Below are positions 17,981 through 26,545 of a stretch of DNA of 45,714 nt, in pieces. This DNA comes from Deinococcus roseus. Lineage in GTDB: Bacteria > Deinococcota > Deinococci > Deinococcales > Deinococcaceae. The notes beneath the pieces were generated by a model, which saw only the letters and a program-made list of their open reading frames with translations, searched no databases and was not told where the DNA came from. The translations under genes were made by a program, and so were the position numbers. The DNA lies in the NCBI RefSeq assembly GCF_014646895.1, contig NZ_BMOD01000033.1:1-45714 (forward strand). The letters run 5' to 3'. Positions within the stretch are counted from its first letter, which is position 1; each line of letters opens with the position of its first letter.

Positions 17981-18855
17981 TTCGCCGTGTGGCGGTGCTG
18001 GGTCTGGGGCAGATGGGACAGCGGATGGCCCTGAATCTGCTCAGATCAGGCTTTGACCTCACGGTGTACAACCGCACCCCTGAATCGGCCCAGACGCTGG
18101 TGCAAGCCGGAGCAAAATTCGCAGCCACCCCTGCTGAAGCCGTACAGAACGCTGAAGTGGTGATCAGTATGGTGCGGGATGACGTGGCATCCCGCTTTTT
18201 GTGGCTGGACCCTGATCAGGGTGCCCTCTCAAACCTGCCAGAAGGCGCGGTGGCTGTGGAGTGCAGCACCCTCACCCCGGCATGGACCAGGGAACTTGCC
18301 GGGCACTTTCAGACCAGACAGTCTCACTTTCTGGATGCACCGGTGGTGGGGTCCACCCCCCAGGCAGCATCGGGTCAACTGGTGTTCCTGGTCGGAGGTG
18401 CTGCAACAGATTTGGAGCGTGTGCAGGAGGTGCTGCAGGCCATGGGCAGCACCCTCCACCATGTGGGTGAAATCGGGCAGGGCATGCACATGAAACTCGC
18501 GGTGAACGCTTTTTTTGCTGGACAGGTGGCGTTGCTGGCCGAACTGCTGATGTTCTTGCAGCCCCACATCCCACCCCAGCAGGCCCTGGAGGTGCTGGGA
18601 AACCTGCCGGTGATCAGCCCGGCCCTCAAAGTCAATGGTCAACTGATGTTGGAGAGAAAATTCGCCCCGATGTTTCCGGTCCAGCTGGTGGTCAAGGACC
18701 TGCAGTGCCTGCTGGACACTGCCCAGGCAGGTGAAGTGCAGGTGCCGACCAGCAGCAAAGTTCTGGAGGTGTTCAGTGCAGCACAAAACCAGGGGTGGGG
18801 TGAAGAGCATCTGGCTGCAGTGGTGAAGCTTTTCGAGTCACACCTCTCCTCCTGA
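17977..18855 (+). CDS. 3-hydroxyisobutyrate dehydrogenase-like oxidoreductase
   Basis: Beta-hydroxyacid dehydrogenase family, 292 aa. The N-terminal NAD(P)-binding motif is LGLGQMGQRMALNLL. The substrate-binding loop is DAPVVGSTPQAASG, the usual DAPVSGG form slightly altered. The catalytic Lys region is GQGMHMKLAVN. The all-helical C-terminal domain is complete. The GTG start sits inside the SDR stop (ATGTGA). With the divergent LysR gene this forms a regulated two-enzyme unit acting on an unidentified hydroxy acid or aldehyde. Confidence 0.87.
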   Translation: MIRRVAVLGLGQMGQRMALNLLRSGFDLTVYNRTPESAQTLVQAGAKFAATPAEAVQNAEVVISMVRDDVASRFLWLDPDQGALSNLPEGAVAVECSTLTPAWTRELAGHFQTRQSHFLDAPVVGSTPQAASGQLVFLVGGAATDLERVQEVLQAMGSTLHHVGEIGQGMHMKLAVNAFFAGQVALLAELLMFLQPHIPPQQALEVLGNLPVISPALKVNGQLMLERKFAPMFPVQLVVKDLQCLLDTAQAGEVQVPTSSKVLEVFSAAQNQGWGEEHLAAVVKLFESHLSS

Positions 18856-18896
18856 AAATCCGCTGGAGTTGCACCCATGTGATCGGAAGCGGATTT
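18856..18896 (+). terminator. Hairpin after the SDR/HIBADH operon
   Basis: AAATCCGCT pairs with AGCGGATTT around a 23-nt loop directly after the stop. There is no long T-run, so it is a plausible but unproven terminator or 3'-end stabiliser. Confidence 0.4.
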
Positions 18897-19035
18897 CAGG
18901 GGGATTCATGGGTGATGACTTTCAGGAGGTTGAAGATGTCTCTGCAGTTAAAATCAAGGTGATGATCGGTGGCCGTTCCCATGGGTTTCAGGATTTGCCA
19001 ATGCGTTCCGTTTGTGCTGTGAGGAAGCCACAACC

Positions 19036-22000
19036 ATGTTGACCCTGGAAGACACCATCTATCCCCGGTTGAAACGCAAACCCACCCCTGCCGAACTCAC
19101 CTTGCTGTTCACCCCCAGTACAGCGGACCTGCACCACATTTGTGCGGTCTGCACGCACGGCACCCCGCGCCTCGCCCGCCTGATTCACCTGGTGATCGCC
19201 CGGCACCTCAGGGGCTTCCAGAGCCTGAGGGACATTCCCAGGCCCATCCAGCGGCACATCGCTGCAAGCGTTGGGCTCGAAGGCTTCCTGCCCCAGCTGC
19301 CCACCCAGGACCACCGCAGGCCCTACACGGAGCACACCCAGTGGGTGAGGGACCACCTGCACTTCACCTCCTTCAGAACGTACGGGGTTCAGGAACTCCA
19401 CAGGGTGCTGGAAAGCTGCTGCACCCGCCATGAAGATCTGGTCAGCATCATCAACGCCGCTGTGGAACACCTGCATCAACTCCAGTACGAACTTCCCGGT
19501 TTCACCCGGCTGGTGAAAGAAGCCACCCATGTGCGGTCACGGGTGAACCGCAGCATCTTTGACCGCGTGGTCACGCACCTCACCGAAACCGACCAGGAGA
19601 AACTGAACAGACTCCTTGAAGAGCAGCCCACTGGAGGCAAGTCCAACTGGAACCTCATCAAACAAGAACCCCGCAAAGCCTCCCTCAGCCAGCTGAAAGT
19701 GGCCCTGGGGCACCTGCAAGACCTGGAAGACATCACCCCTCAGGTGAACCTCAAAATGTGGGTTTCAAACAGCAAATTTGAGCAGTTTGTGAGGGAAGCC
19801 CGCAGCCTGCACCGGCAAGCCCTGGGGCGCCTCACCCTGCACAAACGGTACACCCTGATGGTGGCCCTCCTGGAAGACCAGCAGGCCCGCATCAAAGACG
19901 ACCTGGGCACCCTGCTGGTCAAACGCATGTTCCGCCTGAGGAACGCAGCCCTCACCCAACTGAAAGCCCTGCAAGAGCGGCATCAGGGCCACACCGACAT
20001 GCTCATCGAGCAACTGAGGCAAATCACGGTGCTGCTGGCCGACAAGAACCCCGAAGGGGTGCTGGAAGACATCCAGAAAGTCATTCCGAAGCCTGAGGAC
20101 ACCTTGCTGGACATCGACCAGTACCAGGGCCGCAGCCGGAACAACTTCGTGCCGTTCATGCTCTGGGGTTACCAGCAAAACCGGCAGGTGCTGCTCAAAC
20201 TCCTCGAAGTGGTGCCCATCACCTCCACCTCGGACAACAAGGACCTGGAAGAGGCCATCCGTTACGTGCTGGAACACCGCAGTGAACGGGACCCGAACCT
20301 CTCCACCTTCAACATCGATCCTCGTTTCAAAGAAGTGACCATCCTTCCCCTGCTGCCACTGGGATGGGTGCCGGAGGTGTGGCGTCCTTTTGTGTTCCAG
20401 CACAACGGGCGAGAGGTGATCGTGGTGCAGGGGCACCCCCTGGGCCTCAACAAAATGTACTTTGAGATGTGCGTGCTGATGCACGTCGCCTGGGAACTCC
20501 GCTCGGGTGATTTGTGCATCGAAGGCAGCAACCAGTACGCCAATTACACCCGGGAACTGGTCAGCCCGCAGGAGATGGAACAGGAACTCCCGGTGTTCCT
20601 CAAACAAATGAACCTGGACGGCACCCCCAGGAAAATGGTGTCGACGTTGAAAGCCAGGTTGCAAGACGTGGCCCGCTGGGCGGACGTCCAGTTGAAATCC
20701 CCCGAAATGAGTGGTACCCGCATCAAAGGCGAGACCTTCACCCTGTCCCGGCAGGAAGCAGACCCAGAACCTGCGGGATTTATAGAACACCGGCAGCGCC
20801 TCGCCACTGGACTGGCCCAGCAAGAACGGACAGTGCTGGACGCTTTGTTTGACACCGAACACCTCTAGCAGGTCAGCAAAGTGTTCCGGCCCCTGTCCGG
20901 GCTGCAATCGAAACTCACGGATCCGGTTTCCCGGTACATCACCACGGTGTTCTGTTATGGGTGTAACCTGGGGGCCACCCAGGCTGCAAGGTCTTTGCCC
21001 GGCATGTCACGTCGGGATTTTGAGTGGATCAACCAGCACCACATCACCGAGAAATCCCTGCAGGAGGCCAGCACCCTGGTGATCAACGCGTACCATCAGT
21101 TCCAGCTGCCCAAACTGTGGGGCTCCGGGGAACACGCCAGTGCGGACGGCACCAAATGGGAGATGTTCGAGAACAATTTGATGTCCGAGTACCACATCCG
21201 CTACGGGGGCTTCGGGGGCCTGGGGTACTACCATGTGTCAGACAAATACATCGCCCTGTTCTCGCACTTCATTCCCTGCGGGGTGTGGGAAGCAGTGCAC
21301 ATCATTGATGGCCTGTTGCAGAACACCAGTGACATCCAGCCGGACAAACTGCATGCCGACACCCAGGGTCAGAGTGCGCCGGTGTTCGGGATGGCTTACC
21401 TGCTGGGCATTGAACTGCTGCCGAGGATCCGCAACTGGCAGGACCTGCATTTCTTCCGGGCAGACAAAAAAGACTCGCATGCCACCATCGGGGGTTTGTT
21501 TAAGGGGAGCATCGACTGGGAGTTGATTGAGACGCATCTGCCGGACCTGTTGAGGATTGCGGTGTCCATCAAACTGGGGCGGATTTCGGCGGCCACGGTG
21601 CTGAAGCGCCTGAGCAGTTTCAACCGGAAGAACAAGGTCTACCAGGCGTTTAAGGAACTGGGACTGGCTGTGAGGACCATTTTCCTCCTCAGGTACATTT
21701 CGGACCCCAAGTTGCGCTCAGGAATTTTTCGGGAGACCAACAAGAGCGAACAGTTCAACAATTTCGTGCAATGGAGTTTTTTTGGTGGGGAGGGCATTGT
21801 GCAGACCCACCACCGGGACATGCAGCGCAAGTTGATCAAGTACAACCTGCTGGTGGCGAACTGCCTGGTGTTTCACACGGTGTACTTGCTGACCCGGCAA
21901 CTGCGGGAGTTCGAGCAGCAGGGTCAGCCTGTGCCGGAGGAGGTGCTGAGGCACCTGAATCCGTTTTGGGTGGGGCATCTGAACCGGTTTGGGCGGTATG

Positions 22001-22056
22001 ACTGGGAGGTGAGCCGGGTGCCTGAGCCTGTGGTCTTGGATTACAAATCAAACTGA
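19036..22056 (+). pseudogene. tnpA: Tn3-family transposase, copy 2, with in-frame amber stop
   Basis: A full-length (about 1006 codons) Tn3 transposase in a single frame, interrupted once by TAG at 20866-20868. Copy 1 has a Leu codon (CTT) there, in the string EHLLQFSKVF. Catalytic-region motifs are intact: GEHASADGTKWEMF, YHVSDKYIALFSHFIPCGVW and the DDE-domain end FFGGEGIVQTHHRDMQRK. Apart from the stop it looks intact, so inactivation is recent or suppression is possible. No resolvase or left terminal repeat was found next to it. Its right end lies at about 22120 inside a methylase gene. Confidence 0.9.
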
Positions 22057-22083
22057 AAATCAGGTGCAGGATGATGATTTTTG

Positions 22084-22121
22084 AGGAATTGAGACATTTT
22101 TTCTCGAATCATTGCCTACCC
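22084..22121 (+). repeat. Right terminal repeat of Tn3 copy 2
   Basis: TTTTTTCTCGAATCATTGCC and then TACCC match the sequence behind copy 1 (9854-9891). The methyltransferase frame coming from the right runs straight into it and stops inside it, which fixes the insertion point near 22121. The outer boundary is accurate to a few bases. Confidence 0.65.
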
Positions 22122-22612
22122 TCAATCAAATCGGCTTGAAAACTGTGGTACTGGCCACCTCTGCGCATGTCGCCGATGATGCATCCGTAATGTCCACCTG
22201 CACGGGTGGCTTCGCGCTGGTTGAGCAGGGCAAGTTGCATTTTGTGCAGGAATTCTTCCACGGTGCTGCACTCACTGAGGTCTGCCGGGTGAGGCTCCTT
22301 TCCCCACACCTTCCTGCTGTACTGGTGCATGGTGTGGTAGGGCGGGTGGCTGATGCACAAATCTGCCGGTTTGCCCACCCGTTCCAGAATGGAATCCTGC
22401 AGGATGTTGAAGCCGCTGTGCAAATCCAGCCCGTAAGCCTCGATGTTCATCTCTTGTGCGACTTCGATGCTGGTGCCGCTGCCCACCATCGGGTCCACAA
22501 ACACCTGTGGGTTGAGGTGCAAAAAAAGCTCCCGGTAAACGTACCCTGAGCAGTTTCCAGCCCACTGGGACTGCCCCCATGGTCCCCTTTCAGGGTAAGA
22601 CAGCAAACTCAT
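22109..22612 (-). pseudogene. DNA methyltransferase, 3' end removed by Tn3 insertion
   Basis: An N6-adenine or N4-cytosine methylase of the type that keeps host or plasmid DNA modified. Visible are the SAM-binding motif FVDPMVGSGTSIEVA (motif I), a following acidic LDL, and the catalytic motif ISHPPYHTM, an (S/D/N)PPY variant reading HPPY. The protein continues to QADLIE and then enters the transposon end (GRQ, stop). The C-terminal portion is lost, leaving 167 aa. The ATG overlaps the stop of the zinc-ribbon gene upstream (ATGA). It is the last gene of the operon from the promoter at 22864-22909. The remnant is probably inactive. Confidence 0.8.
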
Positions 22613-22833
22613 GCCTTTTCTCCCTGGTCCGTTTTCCAACTGGCGATTTGTTCCGGGGTCCAGTCGATGGCTTGCCGGGTCTGGCATTTTTTGCACCTGC
22701 GGCGCTTTGCGTTCGTTGGGCCGTAATGGTCTTGTTTGATGCGAACCAGGTGGCCACAGGCCAGCACCTCCCTGGGCAACGAGTTCAAGGTGGTGGTGCC
22801 CAGTACGGTTCTGAGTGGAGGGGTGTTGTTCAT
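22609..22833 (-). CDS. Small zinc-ribbon protein, 74 aa
   Basis: A basic protein with paired metal ligands, CGH then CKKC (ACGHLVRIKQDHYG, RRRCKKCQTRQAIDW), consistent with a small zinc ribbon that binds nucleic acid. GAGGAG stands eight nt before the ATG. It is the first gene of its operon and overlaps the methylase start by four bases, so the two are translationally coupled. The specific role is unknown; pairing with a methylase suggests DNA recognition or regulation (inference). Confidence 0.65.
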   Translation of the reverse strand: MNNTPPLRTVLGTTTLNSLPREVLACGHLVRIKQDHYGPTNAKRRRCKKCQTRQAIDWTPEQIASWKTDQGEKA

Positions 22834-22863
22834 GGTGGGTCTCCTCTGCAAACACAGTTCTTA

Positions 22864-22909
22864 TAACTTATCTCTCTATTAGTATACACCGATTTGGCTT
22901 GAAAAGCAA
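22864..22909 (-). promoter_or_regulatory. Regulon promoter/operator 1
   Basis: Minus-strand promoter TTGCTT, 17 bp, TATACT. The plus-strand operator core reads TAACTTATCT, CTCT, ATTAGTATACACC. It drives the zinc-ribbon and methylase genes and has no structured element upstream. Confidence 0.8.
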
Positions 22910-22934
22910 GAAATGCTTGCCATACCATGAAACC

Positions 22935-23351
22935 GTGACCCCTGAAGAATCTTTGAACCTGTATCTGAACCTTTTTCGCTTTTATGTCGCAGACCGGCAA
23001 CGGCACCACCCCAGAGACACCCACGTGCTGTACCTGCAGGGCCAGCTGCGCGACCTCCGCAAACTGGTGAAAAAATCAACACAACTTGATCCACTCTCGG
23101 CATGTGCAGCCCAGATCTACCGCAGTGAACGAGAAGCCCTCGAAGCCGAGCAGTGGCTCAAAGAGCAAATGCAGCACCTTTCCCGTGAACTCACCGAACT
23201 GCGCCAGAAGACCCCGCTCAGTGAACACAAGAAAACCGCTGGGATTCAACTGCGCATCACCGCCATGGGGGTTTACAAAGAGGAACTCCACATCATCCAG
23301 GGCCTCGGGCACACCAGTCTGGCCGTAAAAGTGCGACTTCAAAACGCCTGA
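22935..23351 (+). CDS. Hypothetical helical protein, 138 aa
   Basis: The only plus-strand gene in the right part, divergent from regulon promoter 1. Not recognised. Long charged helices with coiled-coil character (EREALEAEQWLKEQMQHLSR, ELTELRQKTPLSEHKK). It starts at a GTG and is probably leaderless: TTGAAA, 18 bp, TACCAT, then six nt. The divergent arrangement with a shared control region makes it a candidate regulator or accessory factor, but nothing in the sequence shows DNA binding. Confidence 0.6.
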   Translation: MTPEESLNLYLNLFRFYVADRQRHHPRDTHVLYLQGQLRDLRKLVKKSTQLDPLSACAAQIYRSEREALEAEQWLKEQMQHLSRELTELRQKTPLSEHKKTAGIQLRITAMGVYKEELHIIQGLGHTSLAVKVRLQNA

Positions 23352-23525
23352 TCCCCACATGATGCTTTCTCCCAGCTGCAGCAACACTCTGCAAGAAAGC
23401 TCATTAGAGATAAGGAAAAGCGCAGACAATCGAAATTGTCTACGCTCCAGCCTGAACTGAAGTCAGTTCAGAACTCTATGGTTGCATTGCTGCCACCACG
23501 TCTGGGTTCTACGAACCTCAGCAGC

Positions 23526-23783
23526 TCATTCGCCACTTTTGTTGCTGGCATAGTAGTACCCCAGGCAAAACTGGGCCATACCGTGCAACGGAGTGATGAA
23601 TACCGCCGCAGCTGTTGCGAGTTCTGCTGAAGGAATGATTTTCATGACGAAAAGCACACCGAAAGCAAACATCACAACGAAGTAGAAGCCGATGACCATA
23701 AAGATCAGGCGGGAACGGATGTCCTCGCGCCGGGTCTCCAGATCTGGCTTCCGCTTGCGCCGCGTGGATTCAGGGTCTGGCAT
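23526..23783 (-). CDS. Small membrane protein, 85 aa
   Basis: A basic, charged N-terminus (ESTRRKRKPDLETRREDIRS) precedes two hydrophobic segments, about residues 27-47 (LIFMVIGFYFVVMFAFGVLF) and 52-75. The size and layout resemble small holin-like or accessory membrane proteins, without a specific match. AGGAAGGGGGTGAGG precedes the ATG. A 15-bp palindrome (GGTTCTAGCGGAACC) lies just upstream at 23803-23817. Confidence 0.65.
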   Translation of the reverse strand: MPDPESTRRKRKPDLETRREDIRSRLIFMVIGFYFVVMFAFGVLFVMKIIPSAELATAAAVFITPLHGMAQFCLGYYYASNKSGE

Positions 23784-23802
23784 GATGCCTCACCCCCTTC
23801 CT

Positions 23803-23817
23803 GGTTCTAGCGGAACC
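23803..23817. promoter_or_regulatory. Palindrome GGTTCTAGCGGAACC, copy a
   Basis: Inverted repeat GGTTC-N5-GAACC, 20 bp upstream of the small membrane protein start. The same core recurs at 24227-24239. Possibly an operator for a local regulator. Confidence 0.4.
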
Positions 23818-23834
23818 TTTATCACGATAGCAAA

Positions 23835-23860
23835 AAAAGAGATGCATCTGCATCTCTTTT
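23835..23860. terminator. Bidirectional terminator
   Basis: AAAAGAGATGCA with TGCATCTCTTTT, two-nt centre. The A and T flanks make it work on both strands. It follows the RHH-like gene at 23876 on the minus strand. Confidence 0.75.
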
Positions 23861-23875
23861 ACGCTTCAATTTTTG

Positions 23876-24145
23876 TTATTGCTTCTGGGGAAGTTTAACC
23901 ACTTCAAATTCTTCACTGCCTTGATGTGTGATTTTAACGGTCCCACCATTCATGATGCTCTGCCAGATGTAGTCTGCCAGTTCCAAAGAGCGAAGAAGAA
24001 CTTCGGTTTCGCTGACCCCCTGCTGTTGAGCCTGTTGACGGATGATTTCTGCATGATCCTCACTGATTTCTGTTTGGATCACATAACGGTCCCCCTGTTG
24101 TTCGATGGCCTGCTTTTCAACAACTTCACTGAACTGGGTGGTCAT
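23876..24145 (-). CDS. RHH-like small regulator or antitoxin, 89 aa
   Basis: The central part (YVIQTEISEDHAEIIRQQAQ, then QGVSETEVLLRSLELADYIW) fits a ribbon-helix-helix pattern: a short strand, a helix, a turn, and a helix starting at SETE. Such proteins are dimeric repressors, often antitoxins. No toxin gene is adjacent. The ATG of MTTQFSEV has GGAGG four nt upstream; the frame extends seven codons further. A -10-like TACAAT lies about 25 nt upstream of the ribosome-binding site. It has its own promoter outside the common regulon, so it is a candidate for the regulon repressor (inference). Confidence 0.6.
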   Translation of the reverse strand: MTTQFSEVVEKQAIEQQGDRYVIQTEISEDHAEIIRQQAQQQGVSETEVLLRSLELADYIWQSIMNGGTVKITHQGSEEFEVVKLPQKQ

Positions 24146-24226
24146 GATGCCTCCGTTTCTTGTCATCCATTGTACAAGATGCTAAAATTTCCCTAAGTCT
24201 CTTGGTTGTCGCACCTTCCTGGTGCA

Positions 24227-24239
24227 GTTCTAGCGGAAC
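24227..24239. promoter_or_regulatory. Palindrome GTTCTAGCGGAAC, copy b
   Basis: Same palindromic core as at 23803-23817, located about 80 bp upstream of the RHH-like gene. It adjoins a small stem, GCACC with GGTGC. Confidence 0.4.
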
Positions 24240-24333
24240 CCCAAGAGGCTTTTTGCTGCCTTTTCCGCAACCCAGACAATTTCAAGTCCCAGACATTTGC
24301 TCCACTGCCCAGGCTTTCGGCCTGTTCCAGACT

Positions 24334-24711
24334 TCACTGCTGGGATTGCATCACGTCAAACACCACCCTGGCCAGACACGCGAGCGCCAACCAGCCCTGC
24401 ACCTGCAAGGACAGCATTTTCTTCTCACGCGCCCATTTGAACGTCACCAGCACCAGAAAGATCAGGGGCAAGGTTTCAGCCAGGTGGGTCCCAGAGGAGG
24501 TTTTCAAAGCTGCCTGGGCGAGCACATAAAAGTATACCCAGGCAGCAAGGCTGGTGCGTCCCCGTTCACCCGACCACACCATGCCCACAAAAAACACCAG
24601 GGTCACTGCAACTTCCACCAGGGTGGGCAGGGAGAGTTTCAGGGGTGTGACCACTGGGTAAAGAACCAAAAATGCAAGTGCTGGCACCAACTGGGGAAAG
24701 TCGTTTTCCAC
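24334..24711 (-). CDS. Membrane protein, about four segments; start probably frameshifted
   Basis: Hydrophobic throughout, with about four membrane helices (LVPALAFLVLYPVV, VEVAVTLVFFVGMVWSG, LAAWVYFYVLAQAAL, LPLIFLVLVTFKWA). Not recognised. The open frame begins at a GTG with no ribosome-binding site. A strong site (CAGGAG, five nt, ATG at 24752) lies upstream in another frame and reads MKQNPTSNENFAMSWKTTF. A one-base loss near 24712 would join MKQNPTSNENFAMS to ENDFPQLVPALAFL. So the gene is either slightly broken or contains a sequencing error. Confidence 0.5.
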   Translation of the reverse strand: MENDFPQLVPALAFLVLYPVVTPLKLSLPTLVEVAVTLVFFVGMVWSGERGRTSLAAWVYFYVLAQAALKTSSGTHLAETLPLIFLVLVTFKWAREKKMLSLQVQGWLALACLARVVFDVMQSQQ

Positions 24712-24889
24712 GACATGGCGAAGTTTTCATTGGATGTGGGATTTTGCTTCATAAGATCTCCTGAGGTCTGAATGGCTTGAAATTCAATTGCAGCCTGGCT
24801 CCATTGTAGAAGTGTTGCTGACACCAGAACGTTGAATGTCCATAGGAAACTGCCGCTGCCACATAGGTTTGACTGCCTTTTGTCCCTGG

Positions 24890-25264
24890 TCAACTGACGG
24901 GTGTGCCGGTGGTTTCGACTGACAGGTGCCAGGGTGAGAAGAAGTCACTTCTTCGCGGGTGGCAGACTTTCCAGGCCTCATGCATGCTGTGGTGGTAAAG
25001 GGGGCTGTGGGTGGCATCTGAAAGCAAGTAGACGGTAACAATGTCCACTGCAAAACTCTGGATGTCCAGGGTGTTGTGCTTTATGGCCTGCTGGTACCCA
25101 TCTTGCAGGTCTTGTGATGCACAGGATTGAGGCACCATGCCACTTTGAAGCAGGCTGTGGGCCAGTGCGCGAATGTGTTCCCGGTGTGGCTTTCCAAGGT
25201 AATGTTCGGCACACAGTTTGATGTAGAGTTCGATCCTTGGATCTGGGGTGGTTTTGTCAGGCAT
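24890..25264 (-). CDS. Hypothetical protein, 124 aa
   Basis: Not recognised. Soluble and helical in its first half (RIELYIKLCAEHYLGKPHRE, HIRALAHSLLQSG), with a His-rich tail (PLYHHSMHEAWKVCHPRR). AAGGAG lies four nt before the ATG. It is the third gene of the operon from regulon promoter 2, after 25889-26134 and 25388-25768, with gaps of about 120 bp. Confidence 0.65.
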   Translation of the reverse strand: MPDKTTPDPRIELYIKLCAEHYLGKPHREHIRALAHSLLQSGMVPQSCASQDLQDGYQQAIKHNTLDIQSFAVDIVTVYLLSDATHSPLYHHSMHEAWKVCHPRRSDFFSPWHLSVETTGTPVS

Positions 25265-25387
25265 CTCTCTCCTTATGGAATGAAAAACCAGCACAGTGTG
25301 ACCGTGGTGTTTACTGGAAAGCAGACGAAAGAAAGCCCAGAGGCATCGTCCAGCCTGGGCTTCCAGCGCTATGCATGCTGTGGGGAA

Positions 25388-25768
25388 TCAGTTTTTGTTG
25401 GGGTCGCCTTCTGAGGGGTGCAGGAGTTGTGAGCGCACCCGTTGTTGCTGGTTGCGTTCGGCCAGCAGTGTGAGGGTCACGTGTTGCACCTGCCTGAGGT
25501 CGTAAACATCTTCAATTTGCAGAACCTGTTGGACGATTTCTTGTTTCAGGCGTTCGAATTCGTCTCGCAGGGGGTTGGTTTCGGTGAGGGGGTAGGGCAT
25601 GTTGTAGCCTGCCACCTCCTGACCCTGTTGGTTTTGCAGTTGTGCAGCCACGCAATCTGGATCGTTCTGCAGGGCCTGGAAAACGGTCCTGGCGGTGCTT
25701 TGATCCATCCATTCGCCTTGCACCACCTTGCCGTTCTGGCGAACGTAAATCACCCGGAATTGATCCAT
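25388..25768 (-). CDS. Hypothetical protein, 126 aa
   Basis: Not recognised. The N-terminus is strand-rich (MDQFRVIYVRQNGKVVQGEW); the C-terminal half is a long helix (RDEFERLKQEIVQQVLQIED, then VTLTLLAERNQQQRVRSQLL). AAGGAG lies five nt before the ATG. Second gene of the regulon-promoter-2 operon. Confidence 0.65.
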   Translation of the reverse strand: MDQFRVIYVRQNGKVVQGEWMDQSTARTVFQALQNDPDCVAAQLQNQQGQEVAGYNMPYPLTETNPLRDEFERLKQEIVQQVLQIEDVYDLRQVQHVTLTLLAERNQQQRVRSQLLHPSEGDPNKN

Positions 25769-25888
25769 GCTTCTCCTTCATGCTGCTCTGGAGGCGGGCA
25801 GTTTGACGCTGCTGTCTCAGATAGCCTTTTTTAGCATGGAAGGACTGACCACTTTCTGACGTTGCTTCAGTCCTTCCATCAAGGTGCT

Positions 25889-26134
25889 TCAGTGCTCTGG
25901 GGGGTTGAACACCACTGGGAATCCATCTGCTTGAGCCGCGTCCATCAAGCTGTCCATCCAGTGCACGAGGCCCAGCAGGCGTTCACTGTAGTGGTGGTCC
26001 TGTTCGAGGTCCTGGATGTCCACAAGTGTGGCTTTTTGTTGGGCGAGCAGTGGCCAGTCGGTGCCAGCCAGGGCTTCCTTGATGTGGCCCAGGGGTGTTG
26101 GGGCTGGATGGGATTGGGGTGGGTTGTCGCTCAA
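25889..26134 (-). CDS. Hypothetical protein, 81 aa
   Basis: Not recognised; acidic and helical (GHIKEALAGTDWPLLAQQKA, SERLLGLVHWMDSLMDAAQA). It begins at a TTG, five nt after AGGAGG, which itself abuts the operator of regulon promoter 2. The short distance means the operator also forms most of the 5' leader. First gene of its operon. Confidence 0.6.
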   Translation of the reverse strand: MSDNPPQSHPAPTPLGHIKEALAGTDWPLLAQQKATLVDIQDLEQDHHYSERLLGLVHWMDSLMDAAQADGFPVVFNPPEH

Positions 26135-26144
26135 AATGCCTCCT

Positions 26145-26190
26145 TAACTTATCTGTTTATAAGTATACACCACTTGATTCAGGTTGTCAA
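26145..26190 (-). promoter_or_regulatory. Regulon promoter/operator 2
   Basis: TTGACA, 17 bp, TATACT on the minus strand. The operator is a perfect dyad, ACTTAT-N6-ATAAGT. It drives 26134 down to 24890 and probably the membrane gene beyond. Structured element copy 1 lies upstream. Confidence 0.85.
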
Positions 26191-26268
26191 TCGTCCAGAA
26201 CGGGAATTTTCCTTTTTTTGCCTGCCCTCCTGATTCCTGCTTTAACCTGTGGTTGTCTGATTGAATTT

Positions 26269-26466
26269 GCGCGCAGCGCTCCTCAGAAGGTCGTGACCCT
26301 TCGCGGAGGCAAAAAGGGGCGCGACACGCTGTAAGGAACAGACCGGGGTGATCAGGGAGCGCCGAGCCGCCTCAAGCTCCCCGCCCCGGTCTGTTCCGTC
26401 AGCCATCAGCACAGCAAAACGGTCCCGTGGGCCGCGCCAGCGGACCACTTAGGGGGACCGTTTTTC
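26269..26466 (+). repeat. Structured intergenic element, copy 1
   Basis: One of eight related elements (short form). Helix A is GTCGTG with CGCGAC, closing a hairpin CCCTTCGC, GGAG, GCGAA. Helix B is GGAACAGACCGGGG with CCCCGGTCTGTTCC, with an inner stem GGGAGC with GCTCCC around a conserved loop (GCCGAGCCGCCTCAA). Helix C is AAAACGGTCCC with GGGGACCGTTTTT. Loop GGAGGC can pair with loop GCCTC as a pseudoknot. Helices A and B change sequence between copies but keep pairing. The plus strand ends like a terminator. Function unknown: structured RNA or single-stranded-DNA promoter (inference). Confidence 0.8.
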
Positions 26467-26474
26467 CTTGAAAG

Positions 26475-26527
26475 CCCTCGGGGGGCCTGGCCCCCCGAGG
26501 GACCCCCACCCCTTGCGGGTGGGGGTC
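26475..26527 (-). terminator. Twin hairpins behind the ParB gene
   Basis: Two strong stems in tandem: GACCCCCACCC with GGGTGGGGGTC, and CCCTCGGGGGGCC with GGCCCCCCGAGGG, just after the ParB stop on the minus strand. The same pair, slightly changed, follows the genes ending at 30149, 33445, 37069 and 38854. Confidence 0.6.
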
Positions 26528-26529
26528 TG

Positions 26530-26545
26530 GCATCGTGGGATGTCA
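26530..26545. repeat. Stop-codon palindrome, copy 1
   Basis: On the minus strand the ParB stop TGA begins TGACATCCCACGATGCC, an imperfect copy of the palindrome TGACATCACACGATGTCA found at five gene ends. Confidence 0.6.

Noticed and set aside
20866..20868. Programmed amber readthrough in the transposase
   Set aside because: No context such as a conserved downstream stem was recognised, and the other copy has a normal Leu codon at this position. A plain nonsense mutation is simpler.
1..22121. Everything outside 22.1-44.85 kb as one large Tn3 insertion in a circular plasmid
   Set aside because: The genes cut at the two borders do not appear to be halves of the same gene, and the bases next to the two ends do not form a matching 5-bp duplication. 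Circularity of the window is also unknown.
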